In this document: one piece after another, positions 34,804 through 45,674 of the stretch
Layout of the letters: every line of letters starts with the position of its first letter
Position numbering within the stretch: position 1 is the stretch's first letter
From: Hysterium pulicare CBS 123377
Lineage: Eukaryota > Ascomycota > Dothideomycetes > Hysteriales > Hysteriaceae
Length of the DNA: 64,000 bases
NCBI GenBank assembly: GCA_000467715.1
Contig: AJFK01001090.1
Span: 186,001-250,000 of the forward strand
Direction of reading: 5' to 3'
Program-made: the position numbers and the translations under genes
The notes under the pieces: model-generated
What the model saw: the letters and a program-made list of their open reading frames with translations, nothing else
What the model was told of the DNA's origin: nothing
Databases searched by the model: none

Positions 34804-35174
34804 ATGTATCGACGCGCTATTCTCTTCGTTGCCGCTTTCGCTCTCTCCACCTTGGCTGCTCCTATCCCAATAGCTTCTTCTACTAGCTTGAGTACCAGTT
34901 CAGTCATCAATAGACATTATGCAAGGACCGCCACCCACGCTGGGGTACGTTGTTCATATCGTCGTAATATGCCTTCATCCGTTAACAATGGTTGCAGCTT
35001 ACCGCTCGGAATATTGAGGACATCAATTCTGAAGATGGAGACACTCTTGATACCACTGAAATTAGTTCGAAAAAGAGGAATGAGGAAGAATTTGCTCGGG
35101 GTATTGTGGACATCAATTCTGAAGATGGAGACACTCTTGATACACCCGTGATTAGTTCCGAAAAGAGATCATAG
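34804..35174 (+). CDS. Secreted repeat precursor with Kex2-type KR sites (KEP/RiPP-like)
   Basis: Two exons (34804-34944 and 34998-35174; 53-nt intron with GTACGT and GTTGCAG sites) give 105 residues. A signal peptide (MYRRAILFVAAFALSTLAAP) is followed by a Ser/Thr-rich spacer with a possible R/K processing site. Two copies of a 30-residue unit come next, each starting with AR, containing the identical 11-residue core DINSEDGDTLD, and ending in a dibasic KR (ISSKKR and ISSEKR). The second KR is two codons from the stop. Such signal-repeat-KR layouts are those of Kex2-processed repeat proteins, which include precursors of fungal ribosomal peptides and pheromone-like peptides. The core is acidic and lacks Tyr, unlike ustiloxin-type cores. 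No UstY-type gene is seen nearby, so modification is not implied. Confidence 0.8.
35019..35169 (+). repeat. 90-bp period internal repeat within the precursor gene
   Basis: Two units of about 63 bp start 90 bp apart (near 35019 and 35109). Their first 36 or so bases are identical and the rest differ at a few sites. The DNA is more conserved than codon constraint requires, which points to recent duplication or gene conversion. Confidence 0.8.
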
Positions 35175-35549
35175 AGGCGAGTAGGTGGGATCTCGATTCG
35201 CCGAACTTCTCATCGAGAGAAGATGTGGATGGGCCTAATAGTGTTTAAGACTTCCAATCATGCTGGCAAGATCGGAAGGGGACGTTGTTTTTTAATCCGT
35301 CTTATACGCAGACATGGTTCTTAGGTGCAGCGCTTTATAGGCAAAAAATGGTCCATCTTCTTTCTGCGAATGCTCTCTGTAGGCAGACAATACTGTCTTT
35401 GTAGTACATTGTAGTGGATGTGTATCTGATGCCCACAAATTTTGTGTTGACTGAAGTTTGTTGGATTGGCCATCCCTGATTCGGATGACGACTTGGATGG
35501 GCGAATACTGTAGTAAAAGAGACGTTCCAAATGCTGTATCGGTCGAGCA
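35175..35549. other. Intergenic, 3' flanks of two convergent genes
   Basis: Space between the precursor gene (plus) and the DUF3176 gene (minus). Two short overlapping minus frames show no motif. Confidence 0.6.
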
Positions 35550-38106
35550 TTAGATCCAACCAGGCGGAGGCCGATTTTGTCGAATGTTGGATTCCCTTGG
35601 GGAAAGCAGATTTTCGGAAACCCAGCAGCCTTTGTTCGGCAGCAACTTGACCCTCAGCTCCTTTGCTTTAGCTCGCGGCGTACCCGCAGATGTTGAGGCA
35701 GTGATCTTTTTCTGCATGTCGTCTGGGAGGCCGTAGAGAAGGGTTGCGATGGCCGAAGTTTTCCAAACGCCTACTTGGTCTTTTTCTCTTGACGTTCTGA
35801 TGATCGTAGCAACGAGGAAGACTAGGCTAATAAAGAGGAGGCCGAGAGGCAAGGAAAGCCATTCCCAACGGACTAAGACAAACGTCTCTTTGCCAAAGGC
35901 CGTGCCGGGAACCATTTCATTGCTGGATGATGATCGAATCACGTTCGTCATTGCTGTAGCCAGTCTTTCCATGTGGAGAGAAACGTTGTTCGGGGGTATC
36001 CATGGGTTGAAATCGAAGGTGCGAAGCATAGGGGAGCCATTTTTCACAGCAACTTTAAATCTCAACCAAGAAACCGCGGAGGAATTAGCAACTGTAGCGA
36101 ATGAGGGGAACATTTCGTCGAAAAGGAGATTGGTTTGAAGTGCTGTGACGTTAGACACCCCAAAACTAGAAGCATTATAACCATTGGAAGAAGCGTCGAC
36201 AGTGATATTCTGAAGATAATGTGTGTCAGTGCCGCCGTTCACTGGGGTAGCCTGCCATGGATAAGGTCCCGAGGTAGTATTTAAGAATGTATCTATCACT
36301 TCTTCTGCATATTCCGCCCAGTAGTAAGATGATTCGAATGTCTTGACACACCAGGAGAGCACGCATTCGTGTGCAACGGGAGTCTCGTTTCGATAAACGC
36401 TTGCAGGCCCATTTGCAGCGCCAACAATCAAAAAATCACTAATGGGATTGCGGAAGTGTTTGAAGTTGATTGTACCACCAAATAACGGCTGCCTCAGTGG
36501 ATTGGTAATAAGTGGCAAAGCGCGCATCATTAGAGCTTCCCCTGCTGAAGACTTGACAGGACCCACTCTGTACCCTGACATAAGTACTGGGGCGTTGCTC
36601 GTAGCATTGAGGAAATATCCGCACACGGTTCCATTCGGATACGTAGATTCGGTGCCGAGTCCGGTCAAGTTGGCGAGCCAATCAATGCGTGTCGTGAGGC
36701 ACGTAAATGTGAGGAGTTGGGAAATATCAGCGCAGGCGCTGCATATTCCGAGGGTTTCGTACGGCAGCCACGTGCAATTACTGGTAGGGCAGGAGAGAGG
36801 TATATCCGGCCTTGTTCCATTGCCAAATGGCACTGGTTGGGTACCATTTTCGTAGAAAAACTTTTGCACTATAGGTTGGATTTCTTGATCTTGCTGGAGT
36901 ATCCTCTGTCCGGCACTAAACATGGTACCATAGTGAGGCTCATAGCGGGTGACTTTGGGAATCGAACTATTTCCTTGCAGCGTCCAACGCTCCGGGAAAG
37001 CGACGACCTGCTGAAAGAAAGGATCGAGAGCGAGCGAAAGCAAAGTCACGGAGGCTCCAAGTGCTGCTAAAGTCCTGAAAATGATGTATTTAGTATTAGT
37101 CCTTGTCGCGTAGTTAACATTCGAATCAACAAAGGGATACATACTTGCACTTCGTGCGGATTAAGAGTAAAAAGCAACCCCACGGTCCCCGAGAAGCATT
37201 ATCGAATATCTCAAAATCCCACATTTTCTTTGGGGCACCTTGGAACCAACTCCATTTCAGTTGACCGAGAGCCTCGGACGTGGGGAGAACGAGGGCGGCA
37301 GAGGCGACCTTGGAAAGGATGGCAATGTACGCGTTTAATGTAAGGCCAATTGGCCACTTAGGTAATCGTTCATCTCTGAGGCACAAAAGGACTCCAACAA
37401 TGGTACTCATGCATAGAGCACTAATCACCCAGCTGATGATTTCAAGCAGCCATTGTTTGACAACGTTCCGGGATGAGTTGTAACGCCATAGCCTTTTCTC
37501 GATTCGTTGGGCAATGTTTGGTGAAGATCCGTCCTCTTTACCCATTTTCGATTCAATTGTGAAAGAGGGCAGATTCAATGGAGCATTTGTGATCCCAAGG
37601 CCAGCATCGAGGCAATGTTCAGGTTCTGAGTCGGGTTTCTCCGCGTTCTGGGGAGGGCATCCATCAGTGCGAGTCTGCGGTCTCTCTGGAAACCGTTGAT
37701 TTGCAGCAGAATCCGGCTCTCTAGGTAGGTTGCTACCCACAACTAACTCTCTTCTTATCTGAGATCCAGTCTGGTTAGGAGCCCGCTTGGTCAATGTTCC
37801 AAGTACATTGCTACCCTGACTGTCGTCGGCAGGAGGAACATAACGTATAACGGGGCGACGCGGCCGTCTCTGAGGTGTGGCTTGCGTTACTGATTTTGGG
37901 TTCTGAGCATTCATAACAGTTTTAGGTGATGAAACTGTAATGTAGTGGATGGCTCGTCCGCCAGGAGCGGCTTGCGTCGGAGGGATGTGGAGTGTTTTCT
38001 TAGTAGCTTTAAGGGCCGTTGGCGTTCTGCGCTCACCATGAGCTTCTCGGTATAGAGAGATAGATGGATATTGTGGCCATGAAGGTAGCTGTGATGGGAT
38101 TGACAT
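35550..38106 (-). CDS. DUF3176-family membrane protein
   Basis: Two exons (38106-37145 and 37074-35550) give 828 residues. A long, basic, proline-rich N-terminal tail of about 225 residues leads to the DUF3176 core: WLLEIISWVISALCM, then ILSKVASAALVLPTSEALGQLKWSWF, then the junction to LAALGASVTLLSLALDPFFQQVV. A long extracellular segment with many N-x-S/T sites and the CPTSNCTWLPYETLGICSAC cysteine motif follows. A last helix (LGLLFISLVFLVATII) and a short tail complete it. This four-helix layout with a large glycosylated loop is the standard one for the family, which is abundant in filamentous ascomycetes and has no assigned function. The splice is phase 2 with a 70-nt intron. Confidence 0.9.
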
Positions 38107-40053
38107 TTGAGGGAATTTGAATAAATATTGGTCTTGCTAGAAGAGCCAACCGCCCGATTCTCCTCTAAATTTTCGAAAAAGAAAATGCTCTCTCCATGAG
38201 GATTATAGTGAAAAGATAATGCCGGGTTAGACGGTCCCCAAAATGGAGAGCTATGATCGAAATGTTGACGCACGTGGAGAGAAAGCCGTGTTTTCGTTGT
38301 CTGCTTTGCTTTGCCTGCAACTACCACTAAATTTGGGGCTGATATGTCTTTGAATGAGCTATGATTATCGATGTAAGAACCAAAGGCGCGACATCAAGTC
38401 GAAATCTTTCGCTGGCGTGAGCAGTATAAACGAGAAGGTGCCGTAGGGGTGGGGCCAGGTAACCATAAACAAATCTTGCCGCTTGAAGGTTACCGAGATC
38501 GGTTTCAAGCAAGGGTAGGCAAGAGTGAAAACGATTGGTAGCTGCATGAAACACCATAAGATGTTGTAATGTGGAGCGTGCGTGGCATAATCTGGATTAA
38601 ACGCATTGCTAATGCCGAATTCCGGTCAGCGTGAGTCTAAACGCAGGAGCTTGCCTAAAAACAAGCCAAGGGATAAGGCTGAAGCTTGTTTTGTCAAAGC
38701 TGGGTGAGGCAAAGGGCGTCGGATCTCTTCAGACCGGGACAATTGACCTAACTCAGCCCTACCGAGACGAAATTAAGCGCTGGGAGCTAGAGTGACCCAT
38801 AATGCGCAAGGTATAGGCGCCAGAGTATACATTTTTATCTATCTATATCCTGCGTTAGCTCGTTGTTGAGTCGGATTGATGATGAAATTGTGGCACAGCA
38901 TGTGGGCGGCTACATCTCGTCATGCATACTGAAACCATCTCGGGAAAGCCACTGTAAGAAACGAAAGATGCGAGAAGAGAGTTGTCGAATGGATGTAATG
39001 ATATAGTATGTTGACCAACACGGGAAGAAATGACTATTTGTCTCCAGTGAATGGATGTCGGGATGATGTTTTAGCTTCGAGCTTTAGCCTTGGAAAGTGG
39101 TTAGTCGCGCTACGTAAGCGAGGATCTAACTATTTTTGGAACATATCTCGGGTGTCCTGCCATCGATGTATGCATCAATCATTTCTTCTAGAAGTCCGTA
39201 ACTATCGTTGTATACTCTATTGGGACAATATTGATCACAACTGCCCTCAGTTGTGAAGCCAGAGCAGTTGCGTTTCGGAGATACCCCGCGTACATAAGCA
39301 ATTTGTACCCAAATATATCCATGGCCCCCACGTGAATCTGTGAACGTCACTATGCAGGCTGGCGCTTATAACAGCTGAAAAGTTAATAATATAAGGGATC
39401 GACAGCAAGCGCGTAGCAGGCTTCCATGTTCTCTGCCAGAGCCGCACTCAATCTAATCGCCTACTAGAACATTTGCTGAACGGTGTACAGATTTGCAGGG
39501 TAGTCCATGAAAACGTTCGAAGGGACTTCTTTTCTTCTATAAACGGCACACTGGGGCTGTTATGCTCGCTATTACTTCTAAGAATTAGGAGGACGTGAGG
39601 AGTACTTTTGTGTGAATTAAGTAGGCAACTTGAAGAAGAGTTTGGTAAAGTTCAACGACGCGTAAGCGGCGATTATCTTTAAAGATCTCGTTTACGTTCT
39701 GATTTATTCTATATTATGACGGTGTTCTTTTTGATTTCTCTTCCGTTTTCCCTTTGGTTGGGGTTCTCCCTGGTTTGGGTAGGTAACGTCAACCCTTAGT
39801 TTCATAAACGTTGCAGATTGTCTTATATGATCCGATGTCGACTATCCTTGCTACGTCTTGACGAACGGTGAGTTGGAACATATTTAGACTATAAATAGAC
39901 ATCCGATGTGTTTGATTTCGAATAGGTAGTCCACAAAACGTCTAATGCCCAAGTAGGAAATCATTATATCATTTATCATTTATTCATCGACGTTATGTTG
40001 CGATTACAGGTGAGAAGTAGGTATTCGTAATCCCAAATATCATTCCAAATAAG
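38107..40053. other. Intergenic, about 1.95 kb
   Basis: No supported gene. Minus frames at 38327-38557 and 39126-39447 are short and motif-free. The region contains mildly AT-rich patches (39.5-40.0 kb) but no repeat family or terminal repeats that I can recognise. Confidence 0.5.
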
Positions 40054-41257
40054 TCAGGCTTTCTCCAAATCCACCGCAGAGTCCGTCGTGCTACGATTCA
40101 GCCCGCCAACCAAATTAATAGTATCAAGAGGATACATCTGATCCACCGGGTCCGACAACTTCCTGAAATTCTTATTGTCGACTTTATTCGGACTTGAGAT
40201 GACGGGCTGCCAATGTATTCCACCAGAGTTTTCGGATGAACTTCCCGTCTGGTGCGTCCGAAAGCCCCGGATGGAGTTCCGTACCCATTGATACGCCGAA
40301 GATTTTAGGCCGAGGCGGATGACCGGGCGCATTACTGGAAGACATGCGTTGACGACTCCTAAGAGAGGCTCGACGATAGACCACATGCCCAAGTCGGCGT
40401 AGGAATACGAAAAGTCCTGAAAGTCCATCCGGATGATGTAAATAACTCGGAGAAGTGAAACCACGCAGATGCTACGGATCTTTAGCTTCTTGAACAGGTG
40501 ATCCTTAAGGTATGACGTTGAAACACTTACACTGCTCCCAGGCTGAACATCGCGATAACTCCGAATTTCTTTGCCGATGGCATTCGCAGCTGAAACAACA
40601 TGGGCATCGGCATTATAACAATGAAGACGTCAATGATGAGGTTCAGAGCGCCGGCGATGACGTAAGTCTCCTGCGCATGCTTGTCGCAGGTGCCTCTAAT
40701 CGCCTTGTCCCAATTGAATTGTACAGGTTTGCATATTAGGAACGTCTCCAAGAGGACTGAGATAAAGTAACACATCGAAACGGCCATGGCCCCAAAACAC
40801 ACTCTCCGAAAGCGTTCATCCGGAAAGATCGTAAGATAGAGATGGAGAATGGAGAACTTCACAGAGGTATTTGCTGCTCCCCAGACTGGCTGTCCGGCAG
40901 TGAAAGCGACGAAGACTCGGCTTCGGTATCTTGGATCAATATCGCGCATGTGATAGCCCTTGCCGGACCAAAGCGATGCTGCCAAATGAAAATACCTGTC
41001 AGTTTTTTCGCTACTCATCCACACCGTTCTCGGAGTCAACACTTACACGTTAATGCAATGGCAAATAGGCTGGTGCAGAAAAACAGTGCCACCAGAATCG
41101 CGTAGTCATTGAACGCAAGTCGCTTTCTCTTCACTGAGCGCGCCCATAAGCGCAGCCAGACAGCTATTATCGCGAAAATTTCCAAAATGCCAACTAGTAT
41201 AGTCTCTTTCAAAGCAGGGTTGGACACGCGAGAGGATGGGAACTTGTATGAAGCCAT
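40054..41257 (-). CDS. PTH11-like/rhodopsin-domain seven-helix membrane protein
   Basis: Three exons (41257-41047, 40978-40531, 40471-40054) give 358 residues. Seven hydrophobic segments can be traced. The first (LVGILEIFAIIAVWLRLWAR) carries the typical WLRLWAR ending. The third contains KFSILHLYLTIFP. A later one begins with the TYVIAGALNLIIDVFIVIMPMPML segment, the N/D-x-x-D-x-x-I-x-x-x-P hallmark of this family, followed by MWSIVEPLLGVVNACLP. No CFEM domain precedes the helices. Fungal members are putative receptors or integral membrane proteins of unknown ligand, some linked to host surface sensing. The C-terminal tail is disordered and Ser-rich. It is transcribed away from the GMC gene with a 0.9 kb shared upstream region. 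Confidence 0.88.
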
Positions 41258-42162
41258 TGCAATGATCGACAGGCACAAGGTTTATTGGGTATAGGAACAG
41301 CTTGAATTGATTAGGTTTAAGGGTTGAGTCGGGACCCACTCTCGTCTTATAGAGACAGGGAAGACTACGCACATAACATTTAAGATGGTTAATGGGGGTC
41401 GCACTGCTTACATCCTGTTTCTTGATATTCATGAGTAGGGTGCAACAAATGTTTGCCGACGGCTTGAACAATGTCTTTCTGCTCCAATCGTGTAGAGATG
41501 GGCGACGTGAATGTTGGCGGAGGATTCTGCGTGTCAGCAGAAGATATGCCATAAGGCAGTCCATCTGCGAGCTTCAACTACAAGGATAAGCGAGTCTGAC
41601 ACCCACGGCCTACTCCTGGCGAGGTCGACCATACAGTTGAATGTCAAGGGTAGCGAATTGAGTCGGAATCTCGGCGTGTATGCGCTCGCACTTGCAACTT
41701 TTACTTTTGCGTCCATAGTCAACGCAACAATCGCTTTGTAGCGGAAGGGTATGGTGTCCAAATGGTGGAATGAGGCTTGAAGGCGTTGTTTGGGGGCGGC
41801 ATCGTCTTATGATAGCACACTTGCATATAAGCAACAGGTGGGCATGTATTGCTTTTGATCCGGAAAGTCCGGAGTTGTTGTGGGTCGCTGGACCGGCCCG
41901 TATTGCGGAGATCTGTATATGATCACCAAGCACTTGCATGATGTGGAGTGAAGTAGTTGTGTGTCGGTGTCCGTGTTGATGCACAACACACTCCAATGAG
42001 GCGCGGACCACTCCGCCTCCTCTAAGCGCAGTCCTTCTCGCGTATACTTGCATGCTGCGCAATCGAACGTATCTTGTCAATTTCAACGATTCACTTTTCA
42101 AGTACTTTGTTTTCCCAACTGTTGACTCCACTCAGCTTATTCTCTCCAAGACTGGGAAGCTA
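41258..42162. other. Divergent intergenic region, PTH11-like / GMC genes
   Basis: Shared upstream region of two divergent genes. Minus frames at 41389-41577 and 41610-42131 are open but overlap each other on the same strand, have no motif and are not supported as exons. The GMC frame itself is open back to an ATG at 42052. Confidence 0.5.
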
Positions 42163-44025
42163 ATGGCGGATAAGCGGTACGACTTCATCATCGTAGGCGG
42201 AGGTACAGCGGGACTTGTACTTGCCAATAGGCTCTCCCAAGACGACAATGTCTCTGTGCTAGTAGTAGAAGCGGGTGGTAACGGTGATGAAGACCCAAGA
42301 GTTATGGTTCCCGGCCTTTTCAGGACAAACGCTAACACCGAAAACGATTGGGCTTTCACTACTGTTCCTCAGGTAGGTCCCCAAAATGGCGGTGCTCTCG
42401 CGTGAATACTCATGATTCTATAGAAACATCTGAATGGAAGAGTCATCAACCATATGCAAGGGAAACTGCTTGGGGGCACAAGCAGCATCAATGCTCAAGC
42501 TTTGATTCTGCCATCGGCATCCGACCTGAATGCTTGGGAGAAGCTCGGAAACACCAACTGGAACTGGGAGACTATGGAGCCTTACCTGAAAACATTCTTC
42601 ACTCTTAGCGAGCCAGAGGAATCCACCTCTGAGCGTCTGAACCTCGCTTGGTCGAAGGATTCTTGGTCAGAGGGGGATACCTCCACTCTTGGAGGTCCGG
42701 TCAAAGCTTCATTTACCGATGTTCAGGAGGAAGGTGCCTTAGGAGCCGCCTGGGTTCAAACCTTCAATAACCTTGGATACCCATTGATGCATAGTCCTTT
42801 CGACGGCGCTTCAACTGGACCGTACAATGGCGCGTCTACGATTGATCCAGTTACCAAAACGCGGGTCTCCTCGAGTAATGCGTACTACCATCCAGTGAAG
42901 AACCGGAAGAATCTCGAGGTTCTGACAGGTTGCACCGTTGAAAAGGTTCTTCTTGAGCAGAACGGAGTCAACGGCTACACTGCAATCGGTATTCAATGCA
43001 CCCAAGGGGAAGAGCGACTCATAATCAATGCAAAGAAAGAAGTGATTCTGTGCGCTGGTGTCTTTCAATCCCCAAAACTACTCGAATTATCCGGTATTGG
43101 CGACCCTGACGTCCTAAGCGGCCACGGTATCGATGTTAAAGTCGCCAATCCTTATGTGGGAACTAACCTGCAAGACCATCTGATGCACTCTATCAGTTTC
43201 GAGACCCAGGACGGATTCCCTACAAGAGATAACCTGCTCCGTCGAGATCCGGCTGCCATTCAAGCTGCGATGGGTGCCTACAAATCGAATAAGCTTGGAC
43301 CTTTCTGTAGCAGTGCCGTCACGAGCTTTGCGTACCTTCCCCTAGACGACTTCAAGAAGGATTTTCAGCAGCGGGACTCCTTCCTGGACCAGGTTTCGGT
43401 AAGTAGCACGAAGCATCCGCTCGATCATCACCGCCTTTCTGTGCTTAAAACCCTCATGCAAAACCAGAAGGAAGGCACTGCACAGTACTTTCCGTATGCT
43501 GCTCAAGCGACTCTAGCGCAAGGTTCCATGCAGCCAGGAAATTTCATCACTTTTGTTGTTGCCCTTTCCCATCCCCTTTCAAGCGGCACAGTCCATATTT
43601 CCTCTGCTGATCCTTCGGTAAAACCAACGATTGATCATCAGTACCTTTCTCATCCCCTGGACATAGAGCTCCAGGCCCGGCATGTCCGCTATATCGAGAA
43701 AATCGCAGCAACGGAGCCGCTATCAACTCTCCTTAAGCCTAACGGACTACGAAACCATCCTGCGGCCTTTATCAGGAACGATCTCGAAAAGGCCAAAGAG
43801 TACGTACGGCTTGCTGGAACTACCAATTGGCATTCCGTTGGAACGTGTGCCATGGCTCCGAGGGAATCTGGAGGGGTAGTCGATCCGGAGTTACGCGTTT
43901 ACGGTGTCGGCAATTTACGGGTTGTAGACGCGAGCGTCATGCCTCTCATTCCCCAGTCCAATACCCAGAGCATGGTGTATGCTATTGCGGAAAGGGCCGC
44001 CGATATCATTCGAATCAGAAACTGA
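42163..44025 (+). CDS. GMC-family FAD-dependent oxidoreductase
   Basis: Two exons (42163-42372 and 42424-44025) give 603 residues. The FAD-binding Rossmann motif IIVGGGTAGLVLANRL is at the N-terminus. The GMC signature 1 region reads GKLLGGTSSINAQA. The catalytic pair appears as H540 in NWHSVGTCAM and N583 in QSNTQSMVY, the His-Asn form. The family oxidises alcohols (glucose, aryl alcohol, choline and others) with O2 or quinone as acceptor. There is no signal peptide, so an intracellular role is likely. The ATG at 42163 places the Rossmann motif at the usual distance; the in-frame ATG at 42052 would add 37 unconserved residues. The intron is 51 nt. A GTAAGT inside exon 2 near 43398 is not used in this model because the frame stays conserved through it. 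Confidence 0.92.
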
Positions 44026-44928
44026 AAGATATCAGCTGATGGTTATATCATCCTGCCTACCTCTAGCAGAGGAAAGTTTCGTTGCTCTGAACATTAATCA
44101 TTCATGCTACGGTAGAGGCTTCATGCATCTTTATCTTTTTCGTACAGCCTTCTACTTGATGCCAAATCCCGAGGAAGAGATTACATGCACCTTTAAACAA
44201 TTACGATCTCGGTCTTCTTGAATTCTCCTGGCGAAAAAGGAGCGGACGGAAGCGGGGTGTAAATATGGGAAAAGGTGTGCCTCAACCATGTGAGGCCTAG
44301 GTCGAGCGCTGGTTGACTGGAAGAATAGATTTCTGCATGGCTCACAGAATTGATCATAATGAAGCTGTTCGATCGTTTCCACTCCTTCTGCTTGTGCTTT
44401 CAAGAATCAGTCATCCAAGGTGCCTCTGAAATGCCGCCAGGAATCCACGTATTTCTGAACACAAGCCGGCCATAATAACTCCCGAGAGAATGTCTCAATA
44501 GTGAAACTGCGGACGATGACTCAGACTGGGAGGATCTATAACAAATGTTGGTGAGAACTGTGGACGCGTTGGACAAGGACACGGACTTGAGGCTCTAACC
44601 TTGTAGGCTTCTAGCGGACCCAGATACAGCAAAATTCGCCTTGGCAGGGGTTAAGTCGCTCACGTGATTTCGCGAACCGGTATCCACGGATTCCGCACTA
44701 TTTATATCGAAAGTTGAATAGGTACAGCTGCGTTACCTTGTCAATAGACATTTAAGACTGGCCGCTCCCGCGTTCTCCTTCCTTTATCACTCATCTATAC
44801 CTACAAGTGCTCCCATTTCATTACCGAGCAGACATATCTGCAACAAACCCAAATCCAGACTCAAAAAACCAACTTTCAACACTCATATCTCTAAAACATT
44901 CTCCTAAATAACTCCCTTTAAGTCAACA
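44026..44928. other. Intergenic, GMC gene end to DUF7704 gene
   Basis: No supported gene. The last 150 bp before 44929 are CT-rich with a typical fungal leader. A TGACTCA heptamer lies at 44517-44523; several such heptamers are expected by chance in 64 kb. Confidence 0.5.
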
Positions 44929-45390
44929 ATGTCTCAACACTCCATCCCCCCAATCTACCGCTTCAGCTTCACAATCCTCGACCCCCTCATCGCTCTCACC
45001 GGCGCCACAGTCGTCTTCTTCTCCCCGTCAACCGTAATGTCCTCGTTCCTCCCCACCGCCTCTCCCGCCAGCATCCCCCGCGATCAACTCTTCATGTACC
45101 AACAACACGCCTCCGGGCTCTGGACCATCGCCTTCCTCATGGCCTTTTAACTGAGGTATACGAGTGACATCGGGGTGTGGAAATTACTACAGGCGGCCGT
45201 GAGTATTACGGATATTGCCGCGCTTTGGAGTATTTGGCATACGCTGGACGCGCAGGGCAGAGGCAGTATTGAGGCAGTTTTGGGGGCCGAGTGGGGGAGT
45301 ATCGTGGTGTATGTCCTCATCCTGGTTTTGAGATTGAGCTTTGTTGCGGGCGTTGGGTTAGGTGGGGGTAAGAGGACCAAGAGTGCTTGA
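44929..45390 (+). pseudogene. DUF7704-like membrane protein gene with an in-frame stop
   Basis: A 153-codon frame that is intact except for one TAA at 45148-45150. Before it come a PPIYRFSFTILDPLIALTG start and a second hydrophobic segment ending IAFLMAF. After it the same frame continues directly with LRYTSDIGVWKLLQAA and then two more helices (DIAALWSIWHTL, and IVVYVLILVLRLSFVAGVGLG). Together these make the four-helix DUF7704 layout known in fungi. The residue at the stop is usually Leu or Val, so TTA-to-TAA is the simplest change. Because the downstream half keeps its helices and glycine pattern, the loss is recent, or the stop is read through, or the base call is wrong. Function of the family is unknown. 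Confidence 0.75.
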
Positions 45391-45674
45391 TATTGAGGTT
45401 AAGATGAAAGAGATACCTTCATAAAGGTCTCGAGATCGAGCGTTTCTTGGAGCAGTTGAGAGCGAGTGGAGGTTGAACTGAGTGGAGGGATGGCCAATGT
45501 ACATGGATTTGATGGAGGGTTAGAAGGAGATCGGAAATGTGACGATTGCATGTGTTGCTAGGTTCGAGAAGAAGAGAACATGCGTGATCTTTGAGTTACA
45601 AAGAACAGTGGCATCTTACATTGCTGTACCGCATCTATAGTAGTCCCGGATTTTATCTATCCTTTCCCTTTTTA

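Noticed and set aside
41610-42131. A 173-codon minus frame upstream of the GMC gene
   Set aside because: It overlaps the GMC start region and several other open frames and has no domain, start context or splice support.
43398-43470. A second intron in the GMC gene at a GTAAGT
   Set aside because: The frame continues through it with a plausible family-like sequence, and no acceptor restores a better join.
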